Below are positions 43,404-50,910 of a DNA stretch of 56,515 bases, one piece after another. The stretch spans positions 1 to 56,515 of the forward strand of contig JBCBQC010000038.1 of assembly GCA_039820405.1 (NCBI GenBank). The letters are read 5' to 3'. Origin of the DNA: CALLVY01 sp937899855. Its GTDB lineage: Bacteria; Bacteroidota; Bacteroidia; Chitinophagales; Saprospiraceae. Each line of letters begins with the position of its first letter. Within the stretch, counting starts at the first letter, position 1. The position numbers and the translations under genes are program-made. The notes beneath the pieces were generated by a model, which was not told the DNA's origin, did no database searches, and worked only from the letters and a program-made list of their open reading frames with translations.

Positions 43404-44510
43404 TCAGTATACGCGCCATTCCACCGTCGGTGCTTCCCAAGCCACGGGAACCTCCAGCCGGTCGATCATCCGCTCCAGCACTTTGTCCGGTACGGGAAAT
43501 TCGCGTTCCCGATTCTGTCGCAGCAACTGCGTGTAGGGTACCTCCAGGTAGACGATGCGACTGCGCGCGCCGTAGCTTTGGAACAACTCGATCAAACCCG
43601 CCCGCAGTTGGCGACTGATGTTGGTGGCGTTCCACACGAAGGATTGTCGTCGCCGGAGGTAAGTCCGCGCCAGTTCCTTGACCTGTTGGATTACCCGACC
43701 GTTGCCCCGCTTATCGGTAGGGGCGATGCGCTGCTTGCGTCGGAGGGCATCCAGCGATACCACGGGCCAATCGGCGTAGTGCTGACGGAGGAAGTGGTCC
43801 TTTCCCGTGCCCGGTAGGGCCGACAGCAGCAACACCTCAAAACAGTCGCCTTCGTAGGGGGCGTAATCTGGCTCCGCCGCTTCGCGGTGGAAGTAGCGGT
43901 AGCGACCCAGATCCGAGGCAAAGCGGCGCGGGCCCCGCCAGCAACCCTGCTCCTCGGCGAAGGCCCGAAACAATTCGACGCGGTAGTACAGTTCCGCCCG
44001 ATCGGCACAGCTCCGCCCCAGTACATCGGCCTTGGCCAGCAGGACCAGCAGGGACAGGTCGACTTCCAGACTCGCCTTGAACAAGGCCTTGCGGGGATCG
44101 GGTTTTTCAAAAATCCAGAGTGGCAGGCCGTGGTGTCGCACCAGCTTGGCCACCGCCTCCTTGGTGGCAAAAGGGGCGGGAATCGACCGGTAGAGCAGGC
44201 GGCGGGCCGTGTATTCCCCCTTGCGGGCGTGTCCTGGTGAGGCGATGCGGCCGTTGGCTTCCCGGATCGTCGTCGACACCTTTTCTACGTCGTGCAGTAG
44301 GGCCGCGGCGATGAGGAGCTGCTGTTGCTCCGGGGGTAGGTCCGCAAAGCCCTCCAGCTCCAGCAAGGCTTCGAGTACCAGCCGCGTATGAACGGCTACG
44401 TCGCCCTCGGCGTGAAAGTGGGGGTCCTGCGGGATGCCTTCCAAGGCCCGTAGCCAAGCAAAGCGTTCGCGCAGTTCTTCCCAGTTGGTATTAGGATGAA
44501 TGGTCCACAT
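43404..44510 (-). CDS. HD-Pnk: HD phosphoesterase fused to a 5'-OH polynucleotide kinase
   Basis: 368 residues with two enzyme parts. Residues 1-200 form an HD-domain phosphohydrolase: His41 in AVHTRLV, the His73-Asp74 pair in LLHDVEKV, and further metal-ligand candidates at His94, His126-His127 and Asp162 (LLAKADVLGRSC). Residues 226-368 form a P-loop kinase: Walker A LPGTGKDHFL (Lys237, followed by Asp as in HD-Pnk homologs), then SFVWNATNISRQLR and YLEVPY. The architecture equals the Runella slithyformis HD-Pnk, which removes 2',3'-phosphates and phosphorylates 5'-OH ends of RNA and DNA. Its start overlaps the RNA ligase gene by 20 bases. Confidence 0.9.
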   Translation of the reverse strand: MWTIHPNTNWEELRERFAWLRALEGIPQDPHFHAEGDVAVHTRLVLEALLELEGFADLPPEQQQLLIAAALLHDVEKVSTTIREANGRIASPGHARKGEYTARRLLYRSIPAPFATKEAVAKLVRHHGLPLWIFEKPDPRKALFKASLEVDLSLLVLLAKADVLGRSCADRAELYYRVELFRAFAEEQGCWRGPRRFASDLGRYRYFHREAAEPDYAPYEGDCFEVLLLSALPGTGKDHFLRQHYADWPVVSLDALRRKQRIAPTDKRGNGRVIQQVKELARTYLRRRQSFVWNATNISRQLRAGLIELFQSYGARSRIVYLEVPYTQLLRQNREREFPVPDKVLERMIDRLEVPVAWEAPTVEWRVY

Positions 44511-45195
44511 TTTTTTCCCATTTTAGTGGAGCACGCTTCCAACGCCGCGTCCAGTGTTCGTCGGTCTGGACGTGATCCTTGCGGACGTACTTAAAGACGT
44601 TGCGCCGGAAATCCGTAAGGGCAAAGCCCTCGGGATTGCGACTGACGAGCCCTTCCATCGAGCAGGGCTGGCCGCTGGCCGCCGCTACCGATTGGAACGT
44701 ACTCGCTCCACGGGTTAACGCAATGGTATTTTCTTCAAAGGTCTCCCGATCGAGTAGGTCAACTTCGGCCAGTACTGGAACGGTGGGGAAGTCCAGTAGC
44801 TTGGCGTAAAATTGCACTTCTTCCCAGGACAACCATTGGTCCTGGTAGCGAACGGCAAATACAAAGAAATGCTGTTCGAGCTGGCGGTACTCGATGGAGT
44901 GGATGGCGTAGAGGTTTTCACCGAAAATTTCCAATTCGCCCAGGTCGCCTTTGATCGACTCCCAGCGCTCCTTGAGGTAGCCCGCCCAGGGGTGGCGGGT
45001 GGGGGCGGCGTGGGAACGGGCAAAAACGCCGTATTGATTGAGGCAGGTATTTTCCCCATCCAATTTCTCGGTGTGAATCAGCCGGCCAATGGCCACGGCA
45101 TCCTCCCAATAGTGGTGATGGATGCGATCGTCGCTGGTGGTACCGGGAGAGAAAGGATAGTGAAAAGTCCGCCCGTACTTACGAGACAAACTCAT
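44491..45195 (-). CDS. ATP-dependent RNA ligase (Rnl-type)
   Basis: 234 residues. All nucleotidyltransferase motifs are seen: motif I KLDGENT with Lys44 as the AMP-accepting residue, Ia ARSHA, III LEIFGENLYAIHSIEY, IV SMEGLVSRN and V VFKYVRKDHV. These mark a compact RNA ligase of the sort found with end-healing enzymes. It would seal RNA after HD-Pnk has restored 5'-phosphate and 3'-OH. ATG 45195 is chosen because the fold starts with MSLSRKYGRTFHYPF; a longer frame from 45231 is unsupported. The last 20 bases overlap the HD-Pnk start. Confidence 0.91.
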   Translation of the reverse strand: MSLSRKYGRTFHYPFSPGTTSDDRIHHHYWEDAVAIGRLIHTEKLDGENTCLNQYGVFARSHAAPTRHPWAGYLKERWESIKGDLGELEIFGENLYAIHSIEYRQLEQHFFVFAVRYQDQWLSWEEVQFYAKLLDFPTVPVLAEVDLLDRETFEENTIALTRGASTFQSVAAASGQPCSMEGLVSRNPEGFALTDFRRNVFKYVRKDHVQTDEHWTRRWKRAPLKWEKNVDHSS

Positions 45196-45386
45196 GATGA
45201 TGCTTTTGAGTGAATGAAATACGGGGCTCAAAGCCCCCGAAAGGACGGTACTCGGTACCGCCGCGCCTCAGTAGCGTCGTACGGAATGGAGCGAGCACGG
45301 TATAAGCATCGGAATTACATGACGTGGCGGTTGAAGTGAAACAATACTGAGCAAACCCGCCGCCAGAGCAATAAGTTCCCCAACGC
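45196..45386 (-). promoter_or_regulatory. Leader region of the RNA repair genes
   Basis: A perfect hairpin GGGGCT-CAA-AGCCCC on the plus strand (45223-45237) would appear in the mRNA leader as GGGGCTTTGAGCCCC, about 28 bases before the RNA ligase start. A second inverted repeat, CGGTA with TACCG (45246-45260), lies next to it. No consensus TAnnTTTG element is seen, so the promoter type is unclear. Confidence 0.4.
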
Positions 45387-45419
45387 AAAAAAGGGTAGCT
45401 CCCCCGAAGGAAGCTACCC
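45387..45419 (-). terminator. Rho-independent terminator after the SDR gene
   Basis: An 8-bp stem, GGGTAGCT (45393-45400) with AGCTACCC (45412-45419), followed on the minus strand by six T residues (45387-45392). It ends transcription from the SDR gene before the RNA ligase gene. Confidence 0.85.
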
Positions 45420-45456
45420 GATGGACTATATGATACGGGATAGTTATGCGAGAACT

Positions 45457-46206
45457 TTAGAGCTGGGTAAAACCACCATCGACGGCGAGCTCGGCCCCCA
45501 CGATGAAGCTGGCATCCTCGCTGGCGAGGAAGAGGACGGCCTTGGCGATCTCCTCGGGTTGGCCGAAGCGCTTGAGGGGAATGCGTTCTTGCATGCCCGA
45601 GGCAAAGGCGTCGAGGGCCTCTTTGGGCATCTCCAGTTTGCCGTAAATCGGGGTGCTGATGGGGCCGGGGCTGACGGCATTGACCCGAATACCGCGTCCG
45701 ATCAGTTCGGCGCTAAAGGTGCGGGCAAAGGAGCGCAGGGCCGCTTTGGTAGCGGAGTAGACGCTGGCCCCGGCAAAACCCAGCTGGTTGGTGATGGAGG
45801 TGTTGAGGATGATGCTGGCGCCGTCGTTGAGGTGGGGGAGGGCCTTCTGAACGGTGAAGTAGGCGCCCTTGACGTTGATGTTGAAGTGCCAGTCGTAAAA
45901 GGACTCGTCAACCTGATCCAAGGGGGCCATTTTGATGACACCGGCGTTGACGAAGAGGATATCGATTTTGCCAAAGTGGTCTACCGTGCGTTGGAAGAGC
46001 TGCTCCAGGTCCGCAAATTTGCTTACGTCCCCCCGAACCGCCAGGTGATTGCCATTGAGGCTGGCCGAAGCCGTTTGCAGGGTTTCGGGATTGCGACCGT
46101 TGATGACGACCTTGGCGCCGGCCGCCTCCAGGGCCTGTGCCGTGGCTAATCCGATACCGCTACTGCCCCCCGTAATCAGGGCTACTTTGCCAGAAAATTG
46201 ACTCAT
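45457..46206 (-). CDS. Short-chain dehydrogenase/reductase
   Basis: 249 residues, classical SDR. Cofactor motif GGSSGIGLATAQAL, Asn-Ala-Gly in FVNAGVIKMAPL, the catalytic triad Ser in NTSITNQLG, Tyr-x-x-x-Lys in YSATKAALRS, and SPGPISTPIYGKL. The Gly-Arg-Asn after the second strand (VINGRNPET) suggests NADP(H). The substrate is unknown. It lies immediately downstream of a TetR gene, with operator-like palindromes between the two genes, which points to control by that regulator and to a role in detoxifying a small molecule. Confidence 0.92.
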   Translation of the reverse strand: MSQFSGKVALITGGSSGIGLATAQALEAAGAKVVINGRNPETLQTASASLNGNHLAVRGDVSKFADLEQLFQRTVDHFGKIDILFVNAGVIKMAPLDQVDESFYDWHFNINVKGAYFTVQKALPHLNDGASIILNTSITNQLGFAGASVYSATKAALRSFARTFSAELIGRGIRVNAVSPGPISTPIYGKLEMPKEALDAFASGMQERIPLKRFGQPEEIAKAVLFLASEDASFIVGAELAVDGGFTQL

Positions 46207-46223
46207 GATGATTTGATTTTTTT

Positions 46224-46297
46224 GGAATGATTGTTCTAAAATAAGGAAAAAAATAGGGGCTTTTGCGGCCCGTTACGAACTTAGAACGATCGTTCTA
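46224..46297. promoter_or_regulatory. TetR-type operator palindromes upstream of the SDR gene
   Basis: TAGAACGATCGTTCTA (46282-46297) is a perfect 16-bp palindrome, and GGAATGATTGTTCT (46224-46237) is an 11-of-14 match to its core. They lie 17-90 bases upstream of the SDR start. A related sequence, TGGAATAAAGGTTCCA (46958-46973), lies 29 bases upstream of the TetR gene. Confidence 0.75.
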
Positions 46298-46305
46298 TAA
46301 TAAAG

Positions 46306-46342
46306 TTTTCAAAAAGGCAGAAATTTTCCACCTTTTTGAAAA
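46306..46342 (-). terminator. Hairpin after the TetR gene
   Basis: A perfect 12-bp stem, TTTTCAAAAAGG (46306-46317) with CCTTTTTGAAAA (46331-46342), begins 3 bases after the TetR stop. The A/T-rich arms can provide a U-run in either direction. Confidence 0.6.
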
Positions 46343-46344
46343 TG

Positions 46345-46929
46345 CTACCGCAATTGATCGAGTAGGGTTTGCACCGCCGCCCCATTGGCGGTGGGGCAGA
46401 TGTCCATCATGCGATTGATCTGTAGGCCCGAGTAGGTGATAAAAATCAGCTGGGCCACCCCCTTGGGGTCGAGGTCGGATTTGAGCGTTCCCGCTTCGCG
46501 CATGCGTTGTAAAAAGCGGTGGATGGCCGCCACGAGTTTCTGGTTGTTTTCCTTGGCCAATTGTTGGATGTCGGAATCGAGGTTGGCCAGCTCGGTGGTG
46601 GAGTTGATCATAAAACAGCCCCGTTGGCCACAGGCGGTAGTGGATTTGCCTTCGGTGGCGGACTGGAAGAGTTGCCCCAGGGTGGCGATGGTTGGTTCGC
46701 CCCGTTCGAGCAGTTGGAAGACTTGTCGGTTGTTGGTGTGGCGGTAGGTTTGTAGGGCCCGCTCGTAGAGTTGGCGTTTGTTGTTGAAGGTATTGTACAA
46801 ACTGGCCCGGTTGATGCCCATGGCCTTGACCAAATCGTCCATGGAGGTACCGTGGTAGCCCTTTTCCCAAAAGAGGTGAATGGCCTTTTGTAGGACTTCC
46901 TCTTCGTTGAATGCTCGTGTTCTGGCCAT
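46345..46929 (-). CDS. TetR/AcrR family transcriptional regulator
   Basis: 194 residues. The N-terminal helix-turn-helix region is FNEEEVLQKAIHLFWEKGYHGTSMDDLVKAMGINRASLYNTFNNKRQLY, with YNTFNNK as the recognition-helix end. The C-terminal ligand-binding domain contains QRGCFMINSTTEL, typical of the subfamily that controls SDR or oxidoreductase genes. It probably represses the SDR gene and itself, as palindromes lie before both. A small electrophile or quinone is a plausible inducer; this is inferred from the subfamily, not from sequence. Confidence 0.93.
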   Translation of the reverse strand: MARTRAFNEEEVLQKAIHLFWEKGYHGTSMDDLVKAMGINRASLYNTFNNKRQLYERALQTYRHTNNRQVFQLLERGEPTIATLGQLFQSATEGKSTTACGQRGCFMINSTTELANLDSDIQQLAKENNQKLVAAIHRFLQRMREAGTLKSDLDPKGVAQLIFITYSGLQINRMMDICPTANGAAVQTLLDQLR

Positions 46930-46957
46930 AGGCAGTTTTGATGGATAAGTGTATTTT

Positions 46958-46973
46958 TGGAATAAAGGTTCCA
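46958..46973 (-). promoter_or_regulatory. Putative autoregulatory operator of the TetR gene
   Basis: TGGAATAAAGGTTCCA has 5-bp arms and agrees with the perfect palindrome upstream of the SDR gene at 10 of 16 positions. It lies 29 bases before the TetR start codon. Confidence 0.5.
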
Positions 46974-46986
46974 GAAAGGTAACGCT

Positions 46987-47661
46987 TTACTCCACGCTTT
47001 GTTGAAAGTAGACCCGGTGGCTGTGGAGTTCGAGTCCACAGAGCGCTCCCAAATCACGGCCCCGATAGACGCAGCCGTTGTCGACCGTCATGACGCGAAA
47101 GTCGTCCATACGGTCGGCGAGCCATTCGATGTTTTTTCGGGGGGTGGGCGTATGTCCGTGTACGATGATGCGATCGGCGAGCCATTCTTTATCGATTTGT
47201 TGGTGCCAGTTGCGGATCCACAGCATGGACTGGTAATCTTCCAGGGGATCGGTGGCCCGGAAATTAAAACCGGCGTGTACCAGTAGGTAGCGCCCAACTT
47301 CGAAGAAGTGGGGGAGTTGGTCCAGAAAATTCCAGTAGCGGTCGTCGATATCACGGGGGTGTTGGCAGTGGAAACTGGCCAGGGTTTCGGCACCTCCCTG
47401 GCGGTACCAGAAGGCCAGTTGGCTGGGCTGGCGGCGGGCATCGATCATCATTTCTTCGTGATTGCCCCGGAGGCAGTGGATGCGGTAGCCCTGCGATCGC
47501 AGCGACCCGATGCGGTCGATGACACCCTTGCTGTCGGGGCCGCGGTCGACGTAATCGCCCAGGAGGTAGAGTTCGTCGGCGGTTGAGAAGGCCAGGGTAT
47601 CCAGCAATTGCAGCAGGGTTCGGTGGCATCCGTGGATGTCAGAAATCACGAATTGTCGCAT
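46987..47661 (-). CDS. Metallophosphatase, PPP-type serine/threonine phosphatase-like
   Basis: 224 residues. The metallophosphatase motifs appear in order: ISDIHGCH, LGDYVDRGPDSKGVID, LRGNHEE, YLLVHAGFN and IIVHGHTP, followed by VDNGC. This is the group of lambda phosphatase/PrpE or ApaH-like enzymes that act on phosphoproteins or diadenosine tetraphosphate. ATG 47661 precedes the first motif directly. The gene is co-directional with the two SDR genes but separated from them by 40-60 bases; a common transcript is possible. Confidence 0.9.
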   Translation of the reverse strand: MRQFVISDIHGCHRTLLQLLDTLAFSTADELYLLGDYVDRGPDSKGVIDRIGSLRSQGYRIHCLRGNHEEMMIDARRQPSQLAFWYRQGGAETLASFHCQHPRDIDDRYWNFLDQLPHFFEVGRYLLVHAGFNFRATDPLEDYQSMLWIRNWHQQIDKEWLADRIIVHGHTPTPRKNIEWLADRMDDFRVMTVDNGCVYRGRDLGALCGLELHSHRVYFQQSVE

Positions 47662-47704
47662 AAAGTAGGCGTTAAACTCCCGGCGCTGTTTTGTGGCGGG
47701 GGGG

Positions 47705-48484
47705 CTATCCGACGAGGAGGTGGCCGCCATCGGCGGGGTAAACACCTCCCGTACAGTAGGCACTGGCGGCGGAGGCCAGGAATACGGCTAGTCCCACCAT
47801 TTCCTCGGGTTGGGCCATGCGGCCGAGGGGTAAATGTTGTTCTACTTGTTGTAGCATTTTTTCGTTTTGCCAGATGGCCGCGCTAAACTTGGTCTGGATG
47901 AGCCCCGGACAGATGGCGTTGACCCGGATGCCGTGTTTGCCCCACTCCTTGGCCTGATTTTGACAAAGCATCAGCAGGGCCGCCTTGCTAACGCTGTAGA
48001 GCCCCAAACCAAAGCTGGGCCGTAGCCCCTCCACCGAAGAGACGTGGATAATCGAGCCCCCTCCGCGTTCGACCATACTGGGAAAGCAGAGGTTTGCCAG
48101 GAGGAAACAAGCCTTGACGTTGACGTTCATGATCTTGTCAAAGACCTGTGCGTCGCTTTGCTCGATGGGGCCAAAGACGGGATTGGTCGCGGCATTATTG
48201 ATCAAAATATCGATTCCACCGTAGGTGTCTTTCGTTTGCCGGACCAATTGCTCCAACTGGGCAGGATCACCGACGTGGCAGGCAATACCGGTCGCTTCCA
48301 AACTCGCCGCGCGAAATTCGGCGGCCAGGGCTTCGACGGCTTCCGATTTGCGACTACTGATGACGACCTTGGCGCCCAATTCGGCCAGTCCGCGGGCGAT
48401 CGCCGCACCGATTCCTTTGGAGGCGCCGGTTACGATCGCTACCTTATCCTGGAGGTCAAACTGGGCGTGGACGGAATTACTCAT
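47705..48484 (-). CDS. Short-chain dehydrogenase/reductase (DHRS4-like)
   Basis: 259 residues. Cofactor motif VTGASKGIGAAIARGL, NNAATNP (Asn-Asn-Ala-Ala), Ser in HVSSVEGLRP, the active-site Tyr-x-x-x-Lys in YSVSKAALLML, and NAICPGLIQTKFSAA. Ser-Ser-Arg-Lys after the second strand predicts NADP(H). The motif set resembles the DHRS4 group that reduces carbonyls, including retinal or quinones. The substrate cannot be read from the window. It is 43 bases upstream of the metallophosphatase gene on the same strand. Confidence 0.92.
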   Translation of the reverse strand: MSNSVHAQFDLQDKVAIVTGASKGIGAAIARGLAELGAKVVISSRKSEAVEALAAEFRAASLEATGIACHVGDPAQLEQLVRQTKDTYGGIDILINNAATNPVFGPIEQSDAQVFDKIMNVNVKACFLLANLCFPSMVERGGGSIIHVSSVEGLRPSFGLGLYSVSKAALLMLCQNQAKEWGKHGIRVNAICPGLIQTKFSAAIWQNEKMLQQVEQHLPLGRMAQPEEMVGLAVFLASAASAYCTGGVYPADGGHLLVG

Positions 48485-48545
48485 AATTCAGTAAGCTTAA
48501 ATGGTGATGGCGGAAGATACCGTCTTTTGTGAGAAGGGACCCTGG

Positions 48546-49199
48546 CTAGCGGGCCATTTTTTCCAAGTTTCCCAGATTCATTTCCTTGGCCATTTTCTTG
48601 AGTAGCGCCGGATCGTCGATGCCTTGCCCGTCGATATTGATGACAAAACGTTCGCCCACCATCAGGGCAATGCTACCGTTTTTGGCGCTGCGGTCCCAGT
48701 CCTCGTAGCCCTTGTAGCCGTGGATGGTGGTGGTCCGCTCGTAGCCGTTGGCATCCTCGCGATCGACTTCCGCCGAGGCCCAGGCCGCCGCCGCCATCGT
48801 CGCAATGCCCAATCCCCCGGTATCGACCACTTCAATTTCGACTTCTCCGTCTCCCACTTCGTAAGCCGCCCGCGCCATGGACACCTTAAGCCCCATCGCA
48901 CCACTCGTTTCCCCCTCCCGGTCGGTACGCGGCATGCCCGCCAGCTTGGCCGGCAACAAATCCTGGAGGTCGCGGAAGTTGACAATTGCTACCTCCTTGG
49001 ACTCATCCACCCCCTTTAAGACTTCGGCCACCTTGGCCATCGCCTCCTCCGGGGTGGGGGGCGTCTCGCCCGTTTCGGTCTCGATGGGGGCTGGTTCTGT
49101 TTCCGTACTTCCCTCGGTACTGGCCTGATCCGGGGCATCCCCGCAGGCCACGAGGCCTAAAAACAACAACAGGTTGAGGAATAAGGTGATCTTTTTCAT
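48546..49199 (-). CDS. Putative lipoprotein of unknown function
   Basis: 217 residues. Lipobox Leu-Val-Ala-Cys with Cys about 19, a Glu/Thr-rich linker, then a folded part (VAIVNFRDLQDLLPAKLAGM, GLKVSMARAAYEVGDGEVEI, GYKGYEDWDRSAKNGSI). A likely outer-membrane-attached protein. I do not recognise the family. ATG 49199 starts the signal peptide; a longer upstream frame has none. Confidence 0.75.
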   Translation of the reverse strand: MKKITLFLNLLLFLGLVACGDAPDQASTEGSTETEPAPIETETGETPPTPEEAMAKVAEVLKGVDESKEVAIVNFRDLQDLLPAKLAGMPRTDREGETSGAMGLKVSMARAAYEVGDGEVEIEVVDTGGLGIATMAAAAWASAEVDREDANGYERTTTIHGYKGYEDWDRSAKNGSIALMVGERFVINIDGQGIDDPALLKKMAKEMNLGNLEKMAR

Positions 49200-49401
49200 G
49201 GTTAGATCTTTCGCGTTAATCAATGGACGGGGCTCGGGGAAGCCAGGGGCTTCCGAACGGTGGCCAAAAGCGGCCGGTGGCCCGGGCCTGAAGATAAACA
49301 AAATAAACAGTGGGCGCGATTTTAGCGGCTAATTTTTACGAGGCCAATACTTGCTTCCAATCAAACTTTCAATTAATTTTGAAAGAAATGAAAGTCATGC
49401 T

Positions 49402-49980
49402 ATGTTCGTATCCCTGCGTTTTCCCAACCTCCCCCGAATCCAGCAATTTATCCAAGGCGAAGAGGGCTTGCCCTACTCCTATCCCGAGATCGGCGCCTCG
49501 CGCACCCAGGGCCCCGCGCACTACGACAATGACCACCATTCGGTGTACCTGGGCGAGGGGGAAGCGGTCTGGAACCGGGCGGTAGCCGCGTTGCGAGCCT
49601 GGCAGCAATTTCCACCGGATTGGACGGTGGTGCATCCGCAGCGTACGCCGCTGGAGGAGGGGCAGACTGTGGCGGTGCTCTTTCGTTTGTTCGGGATGTG
49701 GTGGACCAATAGCGCCCGGATTGTCTACTGTTTGGACGAGCCGCAGCGTTTTGGCTTTGCTTACGGCACCTTGCCGGGGCACGTGGAGTGTGGGGAGGAA
49801 TGCTTCTGGATCGAGCGCGACTCGGCCGGGGCGATTCACTACCACATCCGCGCCTTTTCCAAACCCCGTTTTTGGCTGGTGCGTTTGGCTTATCCCTTCG
49901 CCCGGACCCAACAAAAACGCTTCGTCCGCCAGTCGCTGGCCCGGATGGAGGCGATTGCTCAACAAAATATAAAGCTATGA
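49402..49980 (+). CDS. DUF1990 family protein
   Basis: 192 residues. The family hallmark is FGFAYGTLPGHVECGEECFWIE near the middle, together with GMWWTNSARIVYCLDE. It has no predicted membrane segment or known activity. Its stop overlaps the start of the next gene by four bases (ATGA), a conserved pairing of DUF1990 with a YndJ-like membrane protein. ATG 49402 is favoured; an in-frame start at 49351 exists but adds residues unlike the family. Confidence 0.85.
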   Translation: MFVSLRFPNLPRIQQFIQGEEGLPYSYPEIGASRTQGPAHYDNDHHSVYLGEGEAVWNRAVAALRAWQQFPPDWTVVHPQRTPLEEGQTVAVLFRLFGMWWTNSARIVYCLDEPQRFGFAYGTLPGHVECGEECFWIERDSAGAIHYHIRAFSKPRFWLVRLAYPFARTQQKRFVRQSLARMEAIAQQNIKL

Positions 49981-50903
49981 ATCATCCCACTGCACTGCTG
50001 CGAACGACTTGGCCCCGCCCCATCAGCTTCGGCTTTTGGCTCTGGTTGGCCAGTGTGTTGTTCTGGTTGCCGTATTCCCCGTTCTCCCTGGGGCACGTTC
50101 AATTTCTCCTGATCGCCGGGCCACTCTGGCTCGTTCCCCTCGCCTGGCGGTTGCTGAGCGTACCCGCCTGGGTCCATTCCCTGGCCCTGCCCGCTGGACT
50201 CAGTTTTGCCACCGCTTTTCTGCTGCCCTCCGGGATTGCTGCGGCCCTGTTGACGCTACCCTGGCTACTGCTCGTCAGTGCCCTGGCCCTGCGCAAACTC
50301 CGTGATTGGTCCTGGTTTCGGGATACCCGCTGGGCGACGCTCTGCCTCCTGGCGGCCAGCCTCTACCTGCCCGTTGGCGCCGCCTGGGCCCTGGCCGATC
50401 GCCTGGCCTGGCAACCCTTGGATTTTTCTCCCACCATCACCCTACTCACCGCCGTGCATTTTCACTACGCGGGCTTTGTACTCCCCCTCATCACGGGACT
50501 GGCCCTGCGCGAGTGGAAGGCCCGGCTGGGACACTGGCTCGGTGCTGGCGTCGTGACGGGAATCAGTTTGGTAGCTTTGGGCATCCTGAGTACCCACTGG
50601 GACCTACCGGACTGGATCGAAATCGTGGCGGTGAGTATCATGGCCGGCTCGGGTTTGGGTACGGGCGTACTGCACTGTTACTTGGCCCGTCGCCATCCCG
50701 TTCCCATCGGAAGGTGGTGCTGGCGGATTGGGGGCATGGCCCTGGTGATCGGGATGGGGCTGGCCTTGGCTTACGGTTGGCGGACGGTTTGGACGCCGGC
50801 GTTCCTGACCATTCCCTGGATGTACGCGATTCATGGCAGTCTGAATGCCGTGGGTTTCGCCATTCCGGGGGTGCTGGGGTGGCTGAGTTGGTCGGGCAAA
50901 TAG
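49977..50903 (+). CDS. YndJ-like integral membrane protein
   Basis: 308 residues and about nine hydrophobic segments. The segments PVGAAWALADRL, TAVHFHYAGFVLPLITGLAL and MYAIHGSLNAVGFAIPGVLGW resemble the YndJ family, in which His residues in the middle and near the C-terminus are conserved. Function unknown. It overlaps the DUF1990 gene by four bases and its product is likely made with it. Homologs in Firmicutes often combine the two parts. Confidence 0.78.
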   Translation: MNHPTALLRTTWPRPISFGFWLWLASVLFWLPYSPFSLGHVQFLLIAGPLWLVPLAWRLLSVPAWVHSLALPAGLSFATAFLLPSGIAAALLTLPWLLLVSALALRKLRDWSWFRDTRWATLCLLAASLYLPVGAAWALADRLAWQPLDFSPTITLLTAVHFHYAGFVLPLITGLALREWKARLGHWLGAGVVTGISLVALGILSTHWDLPDWIEIVAVSIMAGSGLGTGVLHCYLARRHPVPIGRWCWRIGGMALVIGMGLALAYGWRTVWTPAFLTIPWMYAIHGSLNAVGFAIPGVLGWLSWSGK

Positions 50904-50910
50904 ACGGGGT

